DNA of 64,000 nt from Streptomyces sp. NBC_00273 (GCF_036178145.1 NZ_CP108067.1:1302001-1366000); one strand, 5' to 3'. Positions 34,588 through 44,428 are shown, counted from the stretch's first letter. The notes: generated from the letters alone by a model not told the origin. Made by a program: numbers and translations.

Positions 34588-36303
34588 ATGAGCTCCCTGC
34601 GGAGTGCGGCTTGGTGGGAGGATCCCGGCAAGGCGGGATTCATCGCCCGCCACCACATGCGCCAACTCGGACTCACCCGTGACCAGCTACGCGACAAGCC
34701 GGTGGTGGGCATCTGCAACAGCTGGTCCGAGTTGACCCCCTGCAACGCCCACCTGCGGGTCCTGGCCGAATCCGTGCGCCGCGGCATCACCGCCGCCGGC
34801 GGACTCGCCCTCGAATTCCCGACCATGTCCATCGGCGAACCGCTCATGCGGCCCACCTCCATGCTGTTCCGCAACCTGATGAGCATGGACGTGGAGGAGA
34901 CCATCCGGGCCAACCCCCTGGACGCGGTCGTCCTGCTCGGCGGCTGCGACAAGACCCTGCCCGCCCAGCTCATGGGAGCGGTCAGTGTCGACCTGCCCAC
35001 CATCGCGCTGTCCGGCGGCCCGATGCTCACCGGGCGCTTCCGCGGCAAGACGGTGGGATCCGGCACCGACATCTGGCGCATGAGCGAGGAGCGGCGGGCC
35101 GGGCGTATCAGCCAGGACGAATTCGATGAGTTCGAGGGCTGCCTGGCCCGCTCCGCCGGCCACTGCATGACCATGGGCACCGCCTCCACCATGGGCTGTG
35201 TCACCGAGGCCCTCGGTCTCTCCCTGCCCGGCGCGGCCGCACTGCCCGCGGTCGACGCTCGGCGCGCCCAGCTCGCCGAACAGTCCGGCGCCCGCGCCGT
35301 CGAACTCGCCCGCGAGGGCCTGCGGCCCTCGAGCATCCTGACCCGGGAGGCGTTCACCAACGCCGTCGTCGTCAACGCCGCCATCGGCGGCTCGACCAAC
35401 GCCGTGCTGCACCTGCTTGCGATCGCCGGCCGTGCCGGCACCGCGATCAGCCTCGAGGACTTCGACGCGATCGGCCGCACGGCCCCCCTGCTCGCCGACC
35501 TCATGCCCAGCGGCCGTTTCCTGATGGAGGACTTCGCCTACGCCGGGGGGCTGCCCGCCCTCATGACCGAACTCGGCGAACTCCTCGACCACACCGCACT
35601 CACCGTCACCGGCCGCACCCTCGGCGACAACCTCGAAGACCACCAGGTCTGGAACCGCGAAGTGATCCGCACCGTCGACGACCCGGTCCGGCCCGCCAAC
35701 AGCGGCACCGCCGTCCTGCGCGGCAACCTCGCCCCCGCCGGCGCGGTCGTCAAGCAGTCCGCCGCCTCACCCCACCTTCTGCGCCACCGCGGCCCCGCCC
35801 TGGTCTTCGACAGCATCGAGGACTACCTGCTGGCCGCCGACGACCCCGACCTGCCGGCCGACGCCGACACCGTCCTCGTCGTCCGCAACCTCGGCCCCCG
35901 CGGCTACCCGGGCATGCCCGAACTCGGCAACCTGCCCCTCCCGGCGAAACTGCTCGCCCAAGGCGTCAGCGACATGGTCCGCATCTCCGACGCCCGGATG
36001 AGCGGCACTGCCTATGGCACCGTCGTCCTGCACGTGGCACCGGAGGCCGCGGCCGGCGGGCCCCTCGCCCTCGTCCGCACCGGTGACATCGTCGAACTCG
36101 ACACCCCGAACCGCACCCTGCGACTGGACGTCGGCGACGAGGAACTTGCCGCCCGCCGGGCCGAGTGGACCCCGCCCGCCCGGGCGGGCGAGCGCGGCTG
36201 GACCCGCCTCTACGTCGACCACGTCCTCCAGGCCGACCAAGGCGCCGACCTCGACTTCCTGGTCGGCGGATCCGGCGACCGCCCCGCGAAGGCACCCTTC
36301 TGA
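34588..36303 (+). CDS. IlvD/Edd-family sugar-acid dehydratase
   Basis: A 571-residue dehydratase converting an aldonic acid to the 2-keto-3-deoxy acid with an Fe-S cluster and Mg. The cluster cysteines are C52 (LTPCNAH), C120 (LLGGCDKTLPAQ) and the Cys of GHCMTMGTAST. VNAAIGGSTNAVLHL and the late RISDARMSGTAYGTVVLHVA are family signatures. GRFRGKTVGSGTDIWRMSEE is characteristic of the sugar-acid (arabonate, xylonate, galactonate) rather than the dihydroxyacid branch. The substrate is not decided by sequence. Its stop overlaps the next start (TGATG). Confidence 0.9.
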   Translation: MSSLRSAAWWEDPGKAGFIARHHMRQLGLTRDQLRDKPVVGICNSWSELTPCNAHLRVLAESVRRGITAAGGLALEFPTMSIGEPLMRPTSMLFRNLMSMDVEETIRANPLDAVVLLGGCDKTLPAQLMGAVSVDLPTIALSGGPMLTGRFRGKTVGSGTDIWRMSEERRAGRISQDEFDEFEGCLARSAGHCMTMGTASTMGCVTEALGLSLPGAAALPAVDARRAQLAEQSGARAVELAREGLRPSSILTREAFTNAVVVNAAIGGSTNAVLHLLAIAGRAGTAISLEDFDAIGRTAPLLADLMPSGRFLMEDFAYAGGLPALMTELGELLDHTALTVTGRTLGDNLEDHQVWNREVIRTVDDPVRPANSGTAVLRGNLAPAGAVVKQSAASPHLLRHRGPALVFDSIEDYLLAADDPDLPADADTVLVVRNLGPRGYPGMPELGNLPLPAKLLAQGVSDMVRISDARMSGTAYGTVVLHVAPEAAAGGPLALVRTGDIVELDTPNRTLRLDVGDEELAARRAEWTPPARAGERGWTRLYVDHVLQADQGADLDFLVGGSGDRPAKAPF

Positions 36304-37238
36304 TGACAGCCGACCTGCTCCGCGGCGTCATACCGGTCCTCGAAGTGCCGTTCACGACGGATGGCAGCCTCGACGCCGAAGGCTTCGAGCGCCTCGTAAC
36401 CCACGTGCTCGCCACCGGCGTCACCGCCGTCATGTTCCCCGGCTTCGCCAGCGAGTTCCACAAACTCACCGACGACGAACGCGCCCTGCTCACCCGCCGC
36501 CTTCTCGACATCACCACCCCCCGGCCCGACGCCGCCGCCGTCATCTCGATCCCCGACCACGCCACCCGCGTCGCCGTCGACCGCGCCACCGCCGCCGTCG
36601 ACGCCGGCGCGGACGCGATCAACCTGCTCCCACCCCACTTCCTCGACCCGTCCCCCGCCGAGGTGCACCGGCACGTCACCGCCGTCCTGACCGCCGTCGC
36701 CCCCACCCCCGTGATCCTCCAGTACGCACCCGCCCAGACCGGATCGGCCTTCACCGCACAGTCCCTTCGCCACATCGCTGCCGAGCACCCCAACCTGGCC
36801 GCGGTGAAGATCGAGACGGCGCTGCCCGGCCGTCTGGCCGAGGACCTCGCCGCCGGTACACCCGCCCTGCGCTCCTTCGTCGGCTACGCGGGACTGCAGC
36901 TGGCCGACGCCCTGCGACGCGGCACCGCCGGGGTCCAGCCCGGCTGCTCCTTCACCGAGATCTACCAGCGCATCTGGCGCCTGTGGCACGACGGCGACCA
37001 GGACGGCGCGCTCGCCCTGCATGCCAAGCTCGTTCCCTACCTGGCCTACTGGATGCAGGAGGTCGAACTGATCATCACGGTGGAGAAACTCATCTCCGTC
37101 CGCCGCGGCCTCATCGACGATCCCCACTGCCGCCACCCCGCCCGCAGCCTGGACCCGCAGGAGAGCGCCGGCGTCGACCGGTTCCTCGCGGAGTTCGACG
37201 AACTCCTGCGGCCCGTCCGAAACCGGAGCAGAGCATGA
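36303..37238 (+). CDS. DapA-family lyase/dehydratase (KDG aldolase or keto-deoxy-sugar-acid dehydratase)
   Basis: A 311-residue member of the dihydrodipicolinate synthase/N-acetylneuraminate lyase superfamily. The Schiff-base Lys is K169 (AAVKIETALP) and the catalytic Tyr is Y141 (ILQYAPAQTG). The first loop, MFPGFASEFHKLTDDERALL, departs from the GTTGE motif of true DapA. Coupled to the dehydratase (TGATG) and to the SDR (ATGA), it should act on a 2-keto-3-deoxy sugar acid, by aldol cleavage or second dehydration. This gives the locus a non-phosphorylative branch beside KDG kinase/KDPG aldolase. Confidence 0.88.
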   Translation: MTADLLRGVIPVLEVPFTTDGSLDAEGFERLVTHVLATGVTAVMFPGFASEFHKLTDDERALLTRRLLDITTPRPDAAAVISIPDHATRVAVDRATAAVDAGADAINLLPPHFLDPSPAEVHRHVTAVLTAVAPTPVILQYAPAQTGSAFTAQSLRHIAAEHPNLAAVKIETALPGRLAEDLAAGTPALRSFVGYAGLQLADALRRGTAGVQPGCSFTEIYQRIWRLWHDGDQDGALALHAKLVPYLAYWMQEVELIITVEKLISVRRGLIDDPHCRHPARSLDPQESAGVDRFLAEFDELLRPVRNRSRA

Positions 37239-37990
37239 TCGACCTCACCGGCCGCGCCGTCCTCGTCACCGGTGCCGCGCGCGGCATCGGCGCGGCCATC
37301 GCCCGCATGGCGGCCGACGCGGGCGCCCGCGTGGGACTGCTCGACATCGACGCCGACCGCCTGCGCCACACCGCCCACCGCATCGGGCCGGCAGCCGCCT
37401 GGGCCGTCTGCGACATCACTCGCGAGGACCAGATCGCCGACGCGGTCACCGCACTGCGCGAGGAAATCGGCCCAGCTACAGGACTGGTCAACAACGCCGG
37501 ACGCAACGCCTACGCCGACCCTGTCACCATGACAACCGAGCAGTGGGACGAGGTGTTCGGCGTCGACCTCAAGAGCGCCTGGCTGATGGCCCGCGCAGTC
37601 CTGCCCGACATGGTGACCTCGGGGCACGGCTCCATCGTCAACATCGCCTCCATGCACGCCACTCTGACCTGTCCCGGCATGTTCCCCTACGCAGCCGCCA
37701 AAGCCGGACTCGTCGGCCTCACCCGCTCCCTCGCCCTCGAAGTCGGACCGAGCGGCATCAGAGTGAACGCGGTCAGCCCCGGCTACATCGAAACCGACCT
37801 GCTCACCGAGTACTTCGACCGGCAACCACCCCAGGTCCGCCAAGCCGCCACCGACAAGCACATCCTCGGACGCCTCGGCACACCCCGCGACGTCGCCACC
37901 GTCGTCACCTTCCTCCTCTCCGAGGCCGCCGCCTTCGTCACCGGCGCCGACTGGGCCGTCGACGGCGGCGTCTCCGCCCGCTTCGCCTGA
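37235..37990 (+). CDS. SDR-family sugar dehydrogenase
   Basis: A 251-residue classical SDR: TGAARGIGAAIAR (NAD(P) site), NNAG at 86-89, and catalytic S139, Y152, K156 in NIASMHATLT and PYAAAKAG. The C-terminus DWAVDGGVSARFA is typical. LLDIDADR after the second strand, with its acidic residue, favours NAD. The start overlaps the preceding stop by 4 nt. In context it may oxidise the free aldose (for example galactose) to its lactone, or act on a keto-deoxy intermediate. Confidence 0.9.
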   Translation: MIDLTGRAVLVTGAARGIGAAIARMAADAGARVGLLDIDADRLRHTAHRIGPAAAWAVCDITREDQIADAVTALREEIGPATGLVNNAGRNAYADPVTMTTEQWDEVFGVDLKSAWLMARAVLPDMVTSGHGSIVNIASMHATLTCPGMFPYAAAKAGLVGLTRSLALEVGPSGIRVNAVSPGYIETDLLTEYFDRQPPQVRQAATDKHILGRLGTPRDVATVVTFLLSEAAAFVTGADWAVDGGVSARFA

Positions 37991-38208
37991 ACCGCCCCCC
38001 TCGGCCGAAAGTCCTCGGTCACTGCCGTGCCCCACGAGCAGCGCAGGTCCGACTCACTACCGCGCCCGGCCGCGCGGACACCGCCCCGCGAGGCCGGTGC
38101 CACCCGGGCGGCGCCCCCGCGTCCGGGCGGTTCTGCCGCAATGCCCCGACGGTGACGAATTCCCGCGTCCCAGGTATTGCCAACTTCCTCAGGTGCCCGC
38201 TAAATCTA

Positions 38209-38229
38209 CCTAGCAGCCTAGTTGCTAAG
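38209..38229. promoter_or_regulatory. regulon operator site D
   Basis: Contains CCTAGCAGCCTAGTTGCTA. It ends 11 nt before the beta-galactosidase GTG, so bound repressor would cover the promoter or start region. It belongs to the same family as sites A-C. Confidence 0.75.
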
Positions 38230-38240
38230 AAGGGAAGACA

Positions 38241-41200
38241 GTGTCGTCTCCTGACCCTCACGCCTCCGCCCCCGCCGCTGAAACGGCCCCGATGGGCGTC
38301 TCCCGCCGCGGCATCCTGAAGAGCATGGTCGCCACCGGGATGCTCGTCGCCGTCGCCGGCGCCGGCGACTTCTTCACCGCCGCACCGGCCGCGGCCGCCA
38401 CCGCACCCCCCGTCATCCCCCCGCTGCCCGACACCGTCACGGGCGTGGCCGCCCCGTGCATCCCCCTCACCTCAGGCTGGCGCTACACCACCACCCCGCC
38501 CGCGTCCTTCTGGGCCACCGCCACCGACACCTCCTCCTGGACGGCGGTCAGCGTCCCGGGCGAACCCGCGATGCAGGGCCAGACCGTGCCTTCTGACCAG
38601 GAGTGCGCGTACTCCGTGAAAGTGGCCGTGCCGGCCGACTACGCCGGGCGCACGATCATGCTGCGTTTCGACGGCGTATACAGCTACGCCCGCCTTTGGG
38701 TCAACGGCACCCCGGTGGCCACCCACGACGGCGGTTTCACCACCTGGTATGCCGACATCACCTCACTCGTCGCCCCGGGCCAGCAGGCCACCGTGGCAGT
38801 CGGCGTCACCGACCGGCCGACCAGCATCGCGGGCCAGTCCGCCTACGCCAAGCACGTCATCGGCGGGATCCTGCGCGACGTGACCCTCGTGGCACTGCCG
38901 GCCTCCCACCTCACCCGGCTGCACACCGACACGACGTTCGATGACTCCTACACGAACGCAACCCTGACGGTGACCGCCGCCGCCGCACTGGCGGCGGGAA
39001 AGACCGCCACCGTCGACCTGGCCCTCACCGACCCGGACGGCCGGCCCGTCCCCATCACCCCCGCCAGCCTCACCCTGACCGGGGCGGCGCCCCAACAGGC
39101 GGTGGCCATCCCGGTCAACGCGCCCCGTAAGTGGGACGCGGAGCATCCCCACCTGTACACCCTGAAGGCCACGTACACGGTGGACGGCGTCACGCAGACG
39201 GTGTCGAGAGCTGTCGGCTTTCGCCAGGTCAAGAGGCAGGGCAACCAGCTACTGGTCAACGGCAAGCCCGTGCACCTGCTCGGCGTCTGCCACCACGACA
39301 TCACGGCCACGCAGGGACGTTCGACGAACCCGGAGATGGAGGAACAAGCGCTTCGCCTGTACAAGGAGGCGAACTGCAACTTCGTCCGCACCTCGCACTA
39401 CCCCCCGACCCCGGCCCTGCTCGAACTGGCCGACCGCCTCGGCCTCTACGTCGAGGAAGAGGCGCCGGTCTGCTTCCAGAACGGGACGGTGGACGACCCC
39501 GCCTACACCGGCCAGTACCTGACGCAGTTCGCCGAGATGATCGAGCGCGACCGCAGCCACGCCTGCGTGATCGAGTGGTCTGTCGGCAACGAGAGCGGCA
39601 TGGGGACCAACTTCGCTCAGGAGAACACCTACGCGCACGAGAACGACCCCTCTCGCCCGACGGTGTTCGAAGACTATTCCCAGCGCAACGGCGGCAACCA
39701 AACCGACGTCTACTCCGGGCACTACCCCAGGCTCGGCAACGCGAACGGCAATGCGAGCCAGCCCATCCAGTACGGCGAGTTCGCCCACGTGCCGTGTTAT
39801 AATACCGCCACCCTGCAGGCGGACCCTGGCGTGCGGGGATTCTGGGGCCACAGCATCGACAAGTTGGCCGACAAGTTCCGCACCACGAGCGGCGTGGTCG
39901 GGGGCGCTATCTGGGCGGCCATCGACGAGGTGTTCAACCTGCCCCAAGGCCCAGTCGGCTACGGCGAGTGGGGGATCATCGACCTGTGGCGCCGGCCCAA
40001 GCCGGAGTTCTGGCTGACGAAGAAGGCGTTCTCGCCCGTGCGGATCGCCGACGGCGTACTCACCGACCTGACCCCGGGAAAAGCCATCCCGGTGCCGGTC
40101 AAGAACTGGTACGACCACACCGACCTCGAGGAACTCACCATCGCCTGGGAGATCGGCCCGCGGTCCGGCACGCTGACCGGGGTCGCCGTGCCCCCGCGGC
40201 AGAACGGCACCCTCACCATCCCGGCCGGCCCCTGGACAGCGGGAGACACCCTCCACCTGACGATCCGGCGCGGGACGACGGTCGTCGACGAGTACCGCCT
40301 GTGGCTCAACACCCGCGGCGGACTGCCGCAGTTCACCGCACCCGGCGGCACCACCCCCACCGTCCAGGAGACCGCGACGCGGATCGTGGTCACCGGCGTC
40401 GACGCACCCTTCACCGTGGTCTTCGACAAGACCACCGCGCGCCTGGTCGAGGCCAGGGCGGCGGGTGGCGCGCGGGTCCTCACCGGAGGCCCGGACCTGG
40501 TGCTCAACCGCACAACTCCCGGCCCATGGACCGGCACGTCGGCCACGGTCACCACCACCGGCGGCCAGGCGGTCGTCACCCTCACCGGCAGCTTCGGCAC
40601 GATCAACACCACCATCAACATCTCCGTCGACGGCCGCGGCCTGCTCACCACCACCTACAGCATCGCCAATCCCCCCTCCGGCTCCTTCAGTGACGTCGGG
40701 GTGCTCTTCACCCTCGCCGCCCGGACCGACACCCTCACCTGGCAGCGGGACGCCCAGTGGACCGTCTACCCCGACGACCACATCGGCCGCCCGTCCGGCG
40801 CCGCCACCCGCACCCGGGCAACCGGCACCGACGCCTACCAAACCCAGCCGACCTGGCCCTGGGCCCAGGACACGCACAGCTACTACCTGTTCGGCAAGGA
40901 CGGCGCCGCCCACTGGACCAACGACTTCCGCAGCGCCAAGGCCAACATCCGCCTCGCCAAGGCCACCGCAGGAGCGACGGGACCGGGCATCCAGGTCGAA
41001 GCGGACGGCACGGGCGCCGTCCGCCTGGCACCCTCGAATCGCCTGGAACTCGCCGGCCGACTGATCGACAACGCCGACCCGGCCGTCGTCCACACCGGCC
41101 CGTGGACGCACGCCGCCAACCAGAGCACCACCGCGAGCGACATCCTCGGAACGGAGTCGTACACGAACACGGCCGGGGCAACGGCGGAGCTGACGTTCAC

Positions 41201-41981
41201 CGGAACCGGCATCGGCCTCTACAGCGTCAAGAACAGCAACCTGGGCATCATCAAGGTCTACGTCGACGGCACCCCCGCAGGTACCGCCGACCTCTACGGC
41301 ACCTCGAAGACAGCTCCCCAACGGGTCTTTCTCAGCGCACCGCTGGCCCACGGCCAGCACACAATCAAGGTCGAATGCACCGGCACCAAGAATGCCAGCG
41401 CTACGGCCGCCTACGCCCTCATCGACGCTTTCCAGGTGATCAATCCCTTCATCGACAACACGTCCAACCTGATCACCTACAACGGGGCATGGACACACGC
41501 GACCGGCCAGATCTGGAGCACCGGCGACCTCAATGGCACCGAGTCCTACAGCAACCAGACCGGCGACACCGCCACCACCACATTCCAGGGCACCGGCATC
41601 CGCGTCATCGCGCCCAAGAACAGCACCCACGGGGTCGCCGAGATTTCGGTCGACGGCGCAGCCCCCACCCAGGTGGACCTGTACGCCCCCGCCAAGCAGT
41701 ACCAGCAGACGGTGTTCGAACGCACCGGTCTGCCCGACGGCGAGCACACCGTAACCGTCAAGGTCACCGGCAACAAGAACGCCTCGGCCACCGACAGGTA
41801 CGTGGTCATCGACGCGTTCGAGACCGTGGAGTCCGACCCGTACGCGAGCGCCCCGGGCGTCGATCTGATCGTCAGCGCGCAGATCAACTACCCGGACCTC
41901 GACTGGGGCAACTACATCGACCCGGCGATCACCCTGCAAGCCGACTGGTCAGCGACCGCACGGCTGCGCCTGCTCCCCTGA
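38241..41981 (+). CDS. Tat-exported GH2 beta-galactosidase-like glycosidase with two C-terminal carbohydrate-binding repeats
   Basis: A 1246-residue exported glycoside hydrolase. The twin-arginine signal SRRGILKSM (residues 21-29) ends near AAPAAAA. The GH2 jelly-roll (about 60-210), Ig-like (about 215-330) and TIM-barrel domains follow, with acid/base E451 (VGNESG) and nucleophile E513 (QYGEFAH). A beta-sandwich region precedes two tandem ~130-residue repeats (about 940-1070 and 1071-1205). Each has GTESY-N, GTGI and a KNASAT-Y--IDAF end, a CBM-like fold. The GTG start follows AGGGAAG. Operator D overlaps the leader, so it belongs to the sugar-acid regulon and probably releases galactose or a related sugar outside the cell. 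Its last 381 nt are duplicated at 57635. Confidence 0.92.
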   Translation: MSSPDPHASAPAAETAPMGVSRRGILKSMVATGMLVAVAGAGDFFTAAPAAAATAPPVIPPLPDTVTGVAAPCIPLTSGWRYTTTPPASFWATATDTSSWTAVSVPGEPAMQGQTVPSDQECAYSVKVAVPADYAGRTIMLRFDGVYSYARLWVNGTPVATHDGGFTTWYADITSLVAPGQQATVAVGVTDRPTSIAGQSAYAKHVIGGILRDVTLVALPASHLTRLHTDTTFDDSYTNATLTVTAAAALAAGKTATVDLALTDPDGRPVPITPASLTLTGAAPQQAVAIPVNAPRKWDAEHPHLYTLKATYTVDGVTQTVSRAVGFRQVKRQGNQLLVNGKPVHLLGVCHHDITATQGRSTNPEMEEQALRLYKEANCNFVRTSHYPPTPALLELADRLGLYVEEEAPVCFQNGTVDDPAYTGQYLTQFAEMIERDRSHACVIEWSVGNESGMGTNFAQENTYAHENDPSRPTVFEDYSQRNGGNQTDVYSGHYPRLGNANGNASQPIQYGEFAHVPCYNTATLQADPGVRGFWGHSIDKLADKFRTTSGVVGGAIWAAIDEVFNLPQGPVGYGEWGIIDLWRRPKPEFWLTKKAFSPVRIADGVLTDLTPGKAIPVPVKNWYDHTDLEELTIAWEIGPRSGTLTGVAVPPRQNGTLTIPAGPWTAGDTLHLTIRRGTTVVDEYRLWLNTRGGLPQFTAPGGTTPTVQETATRIVVTGVDAPFTVVFDKTTARLVEARAAGGARVLTGGPDLVLNRTTPGPWTGTSATVTTTGGQAVVTLTGSFGTINTTINISVDGRGLLTTTYSIANPPSGSFSDVGVLFTLAARTDTLTWQRDAQWTVYPDDHIGRPSGAATRTRATGTDAYQTQPTWPWAQDTHSYYLFGKDGAAHWTNDFRSAKANIRLAKATAGATGPGIQVEADGTGAVRLAPSNRLELAGRLIDNADPAVVHTGPWTHAANQSTTASDILGTESYTNTAGATAELTFTGTGIGLYSVKNSNLGIIKVYVDGTPAGTADLYGTSKTAPQRVFLSAPLAHGQHTIKVECTGTKNASATAAYALIDAFQVINPFIDNTSNLITYNGAWTHATGQIWSTGDLNGTESYSNQTGDTATTTFQGTGIRVIAPKNSTHGVAEISVDGAAPTQVDLYAPAKQYQQTVFERTGLPDGEHTVTVKVTGNKNASATDRYVVIDAFETVESDPYASAPGVDLIVSAQINYPDLDWGNYIDPAITLQADWSATARLRLLP

Positions 41982-42057
41982 CCGACGGCGCGGGACCGGT
42001 GCCGGAACGGGCGAGCACAGCACCCGCCCGTCCCGGCACCGACGGACAACACCAGCC
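41601..42057 (+). repeat. 457-bp direct repeat, source copy
   Basis: Covers the end of the beta-galactosidase gene plus 76 nt downstream. The copy at 57635-58091 aligns without gaps, and three substitutions were noted. Confidence 0.92.
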
Positions 42058-42454
42058 GGGGGGCTCCGTCGTAGGACGTGACCGTGCTTGGCTGTATCCC
42101 GTATTGAAGCAGGCGAGGCCCCCTGCCGAACCTCCCCCGGCCCGGCCCACGGTCCGGCCCACATCCGGACCGCCCGAACTGCGGGGCCGAGCTGCTGGAC
42201 GAGCCGGTGGTGGTGGTTCACCCATGTGTCCTTTGGCCGGATGGCCGTTGCTGTCCGGCGGGGCTTTGGCCCAACGCGAGAGCGTCCGGCCGGGCGGTGC
42301 CCGCAGATTCCACTCCCTCGTGCGAGTGAGCCGCAGTCGCCCGCGAACCACGCCGACCTCTTGCGGCCGGGACGGCAGTGCCCCTGGCCGACAGTCCGGG
42401 CAAGCCCTGTGTCGGAAGGGCTTGCCCAGGCTCCCCCTGGCACTGCTTCTTGGA
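42058..42454. terminator. intergenic region with terminator
   Basis: No gene is supported. Perfect 11-bp arms GGGCAAGCCCT (42398-42408) / AGGGCTTGCCC (42417-42427), nested in an outer GCAGTGCC/GGCACTGC pairing, form a probable bidirectional terminator between the beta-galactosidase and the IS fragment. Confidence 0.6.
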
Positions 42455-42610
42455 TCATGTTCGGAGCGAGGTGGTGAGGGCTGCGAGGGTGACGGTGTCG
42501 AGGTGGATGTAGGCGCGCTTCTCATAGCGGGTGGCGACGGCTCGGTGGGCCACCCTGGGAACCGCGGTTCGTCCGTGTCCGGCGGCGAGGGCGGTGCCGC
42601 ACACGAGCGT
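42455..42610 (-). pseudogene. IS5-family transposase, C-terminal fragment
   Basis: The frame ends HRAVATRYEKRAYIHLDTVT, LAALTTSLRT, then stop. R-x-V-ATRYeKra-xylatvtlAa is the characteristic end of IS5-group transposases. No DDE core precedes it; upstream codons belong to other debris. Confidence 0.65.
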
Positions 42611-42699
42611 GGCCATGGCCGCCATGGCGAGGTGGGGCAAGGCACGCCGGATGAGCGGGGCGACTGTGCGCAGCAGCAGGGAGCTCGAGGCGCTCAGCA

Positions 42700-44110
42700 C
42701 CCAGGTCACCGGTGGACTCCGGGCGTGCTGGGATCGGCTTCCAGGGCCCGGGTGTGGGACTCGTTGTGGGTGGCGGGCGCCGTGGGGATCGGGTCGGCCG
42801 GGACGGCTGGGCGGCCATGGCCTGCTGCGGGCGGGCGCGGATGTCCTCCTCGTCGAGGGGAACACCGGCGGCCGCGGTGTGCTCCAGTGCGTCGCGGGTG
42901 CGGGTCAGCAGGTCGGTCTCGGCGCCGGTGGTGGCACGCCGTGGGCGGGCACCGGCTGCTGGAGCTGGTAGTGGATCTGGCCGCCAGAGCCTGAGCCGCG
43001 CGCGGGGTGCCGAAGGCCTCGATGACGCGGCGCTGGATCTGCGCGGCCGCGACCGGGGCGAGCGCCTCGGGCAGGTCGGGAGGGGCCGGGGCGGGAAAGG
43101 CCAGGCGGCCGAGCGCGTCGTGTATGAGGTGCAGTTGACCCTAGCGCGCGGCCAGTTAGGAGGTCTCGGGGTGCAGCAGTTCAGGGTCGGTGAAGTAGTC
43201 GGTGCTGTCCTCGGCCGTGGTCGCGCGCTGTGCGGTCAGGTCCTCGACGGCGTCCTGGAGTTGCTGCGCCTCCTGCTCGCGCCCCGCGTGCGCGGCCGCG
43301 GAGTCGGCGCGGACGGCCTCGCGGGCCTGGGTCAGATGCGCGGCGCGGTGCGTCGAGGGCGGGGACGGTGACGTCCAACAGTGCGCCGTCGGATCGCAGG
43401 TCGCGCAGGTAGTCGGTGATGTCCGGCTCGAGGACAGCCCGCAACTGCTGCGAGGGCGCTTCCCGCAGGGAGCTCTGGCCGAGCAGCCAGTCGGCCGTCT
43501 TCGTGAGCGCCGGAACGTCGGCGGACAGGGATTCCACGGCGTACCGGTCCTCGATCAGCTCGGTGCGGGGGCGGTAGGCGCGCTCCAGCCGGTCGAGGAG
43601 GTCGAGGAGGTCGAGGAGGTCGACGATCCTCAGCCCGGTGCTGACCACCAAGTCCGCAGGGGCCTCGCCCTGTTCGCCGGCGCCCTCCAGGCTCTGGGCT
43701 AATACCGTGGGCGGCGGGTAGCTGGCCACGGCGCGGCTTGCGACAGGTCCAGGCGGCGGCCGCGGCGATCCACCCGAGCCGAGGCCCTGTGGCGCTTCGG
43801 CGTTGCGCTGGTAGAACCAGCTGGCCAGCAGGTCGGTGAGCCGGGCCTCATCGGTGGCCGGGTCGTGCGCCAGCTGGCGGCCAGTTCGCCGGGAGTGTGC
43901 TCGCGCAAGCCGCCGGGATCGGCGGTGATGATGGCCAGTTGCCTTACTCGGTCGTCCAGTTGGAGCCAGCGACGCAGGGTCTCGTGCCGGCCGCGGGTGA
44001 CCTCATGCAGCGCGATGCGCGTGAGGTCGGCGCCCACGTGGGCGATCCCGGTCTCCCCCACCCGGGGCGCCTCGGCCTCTGTCCACGCGGGAAAGCTCGC
44101 AGCACTGAGG
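42700..44110 (-). pseudogene. multiply frameshifted gene for a large helical protein, family unknown
   Basis: Successive minus-strand frames give a coherent hydrophilic helical protein. AGIAHVGADLT-like and RHETLRRWLQLDDRVRQLAI lie near 44000, then RLTDLLASWFYQRNAEAP, LRIVDLLDLLDLLDRLERAY, DITDYLRDLRSDGALLDVTV, AHLTQAREAVRADSAAAHAG and EDSTDYFTDPELLHPETS, with APVAAAQIQRRVIEAFGTPR near 43000. Each join needs a frame change, at about 43850, 43350 and 43160. Codon bias inside each piece is Streptomyces-like, so this was a real gene. I do not recognise the family. Confidence 0.6.
43592..43624. repeat. 9-nt tandem repeat (GTCGAGGAG)
   Basis: Three full copies plus a partial one inside the decayed gene, giving the minus-strand peptide LLDLLDLLD. 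The in-frame unit length suggests slippage while the gene was still translated. Confidence 0.85.
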
Positions 44111-44428
44111 CTGACTGATGGCCAGGTCCCTGGCGCGGTGCCTTGATCGCATCGAGGGATCTCAGTGCGGTGCACGTGGAGAACTGCGGACGAGATGGCT
44201 GAAGTCACGCTCGTCGACGCTGCGATGAGCTCCTCGCGTGCGGGCCGGCCGGAACCGGGAGCGGAGACTGCTGCTGACGACCGCCAAGGGTCCCTCGTCA
44301 CGCAGAAGGGCGAGACGGGATCGGAACCTCAGCGGCTGGAGCATCGATGTGGCGCCAGTACTGAGGAACAGCAGGATCGTCCCGGCGGTCACAATTCGTC
44401 TCGTACGACCATCGCCGATGAAGCAAGG

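Noticed and set aside
39798..39803. TATAAT inside the beta-galactosidase gene as an internal promoter
   Set aside because: There is no suitable -35 element, and it is within an essential catalytic-domain coding region. Probably codon-level chance.
39249..41939. 896-codon open frame on the minus strand
   Set aside because: Antisense shadow of the beta-galactosidase gene. The plus-strand product has complete GH2 motifs and a Tat signal; the shadow has none.
43592..43624. Short tandem repeats as a CRISPR array
   Set aside because: 9-nt units without spacers inside a coding relic. No CRISPR repeats or cas genes were seen in the window.
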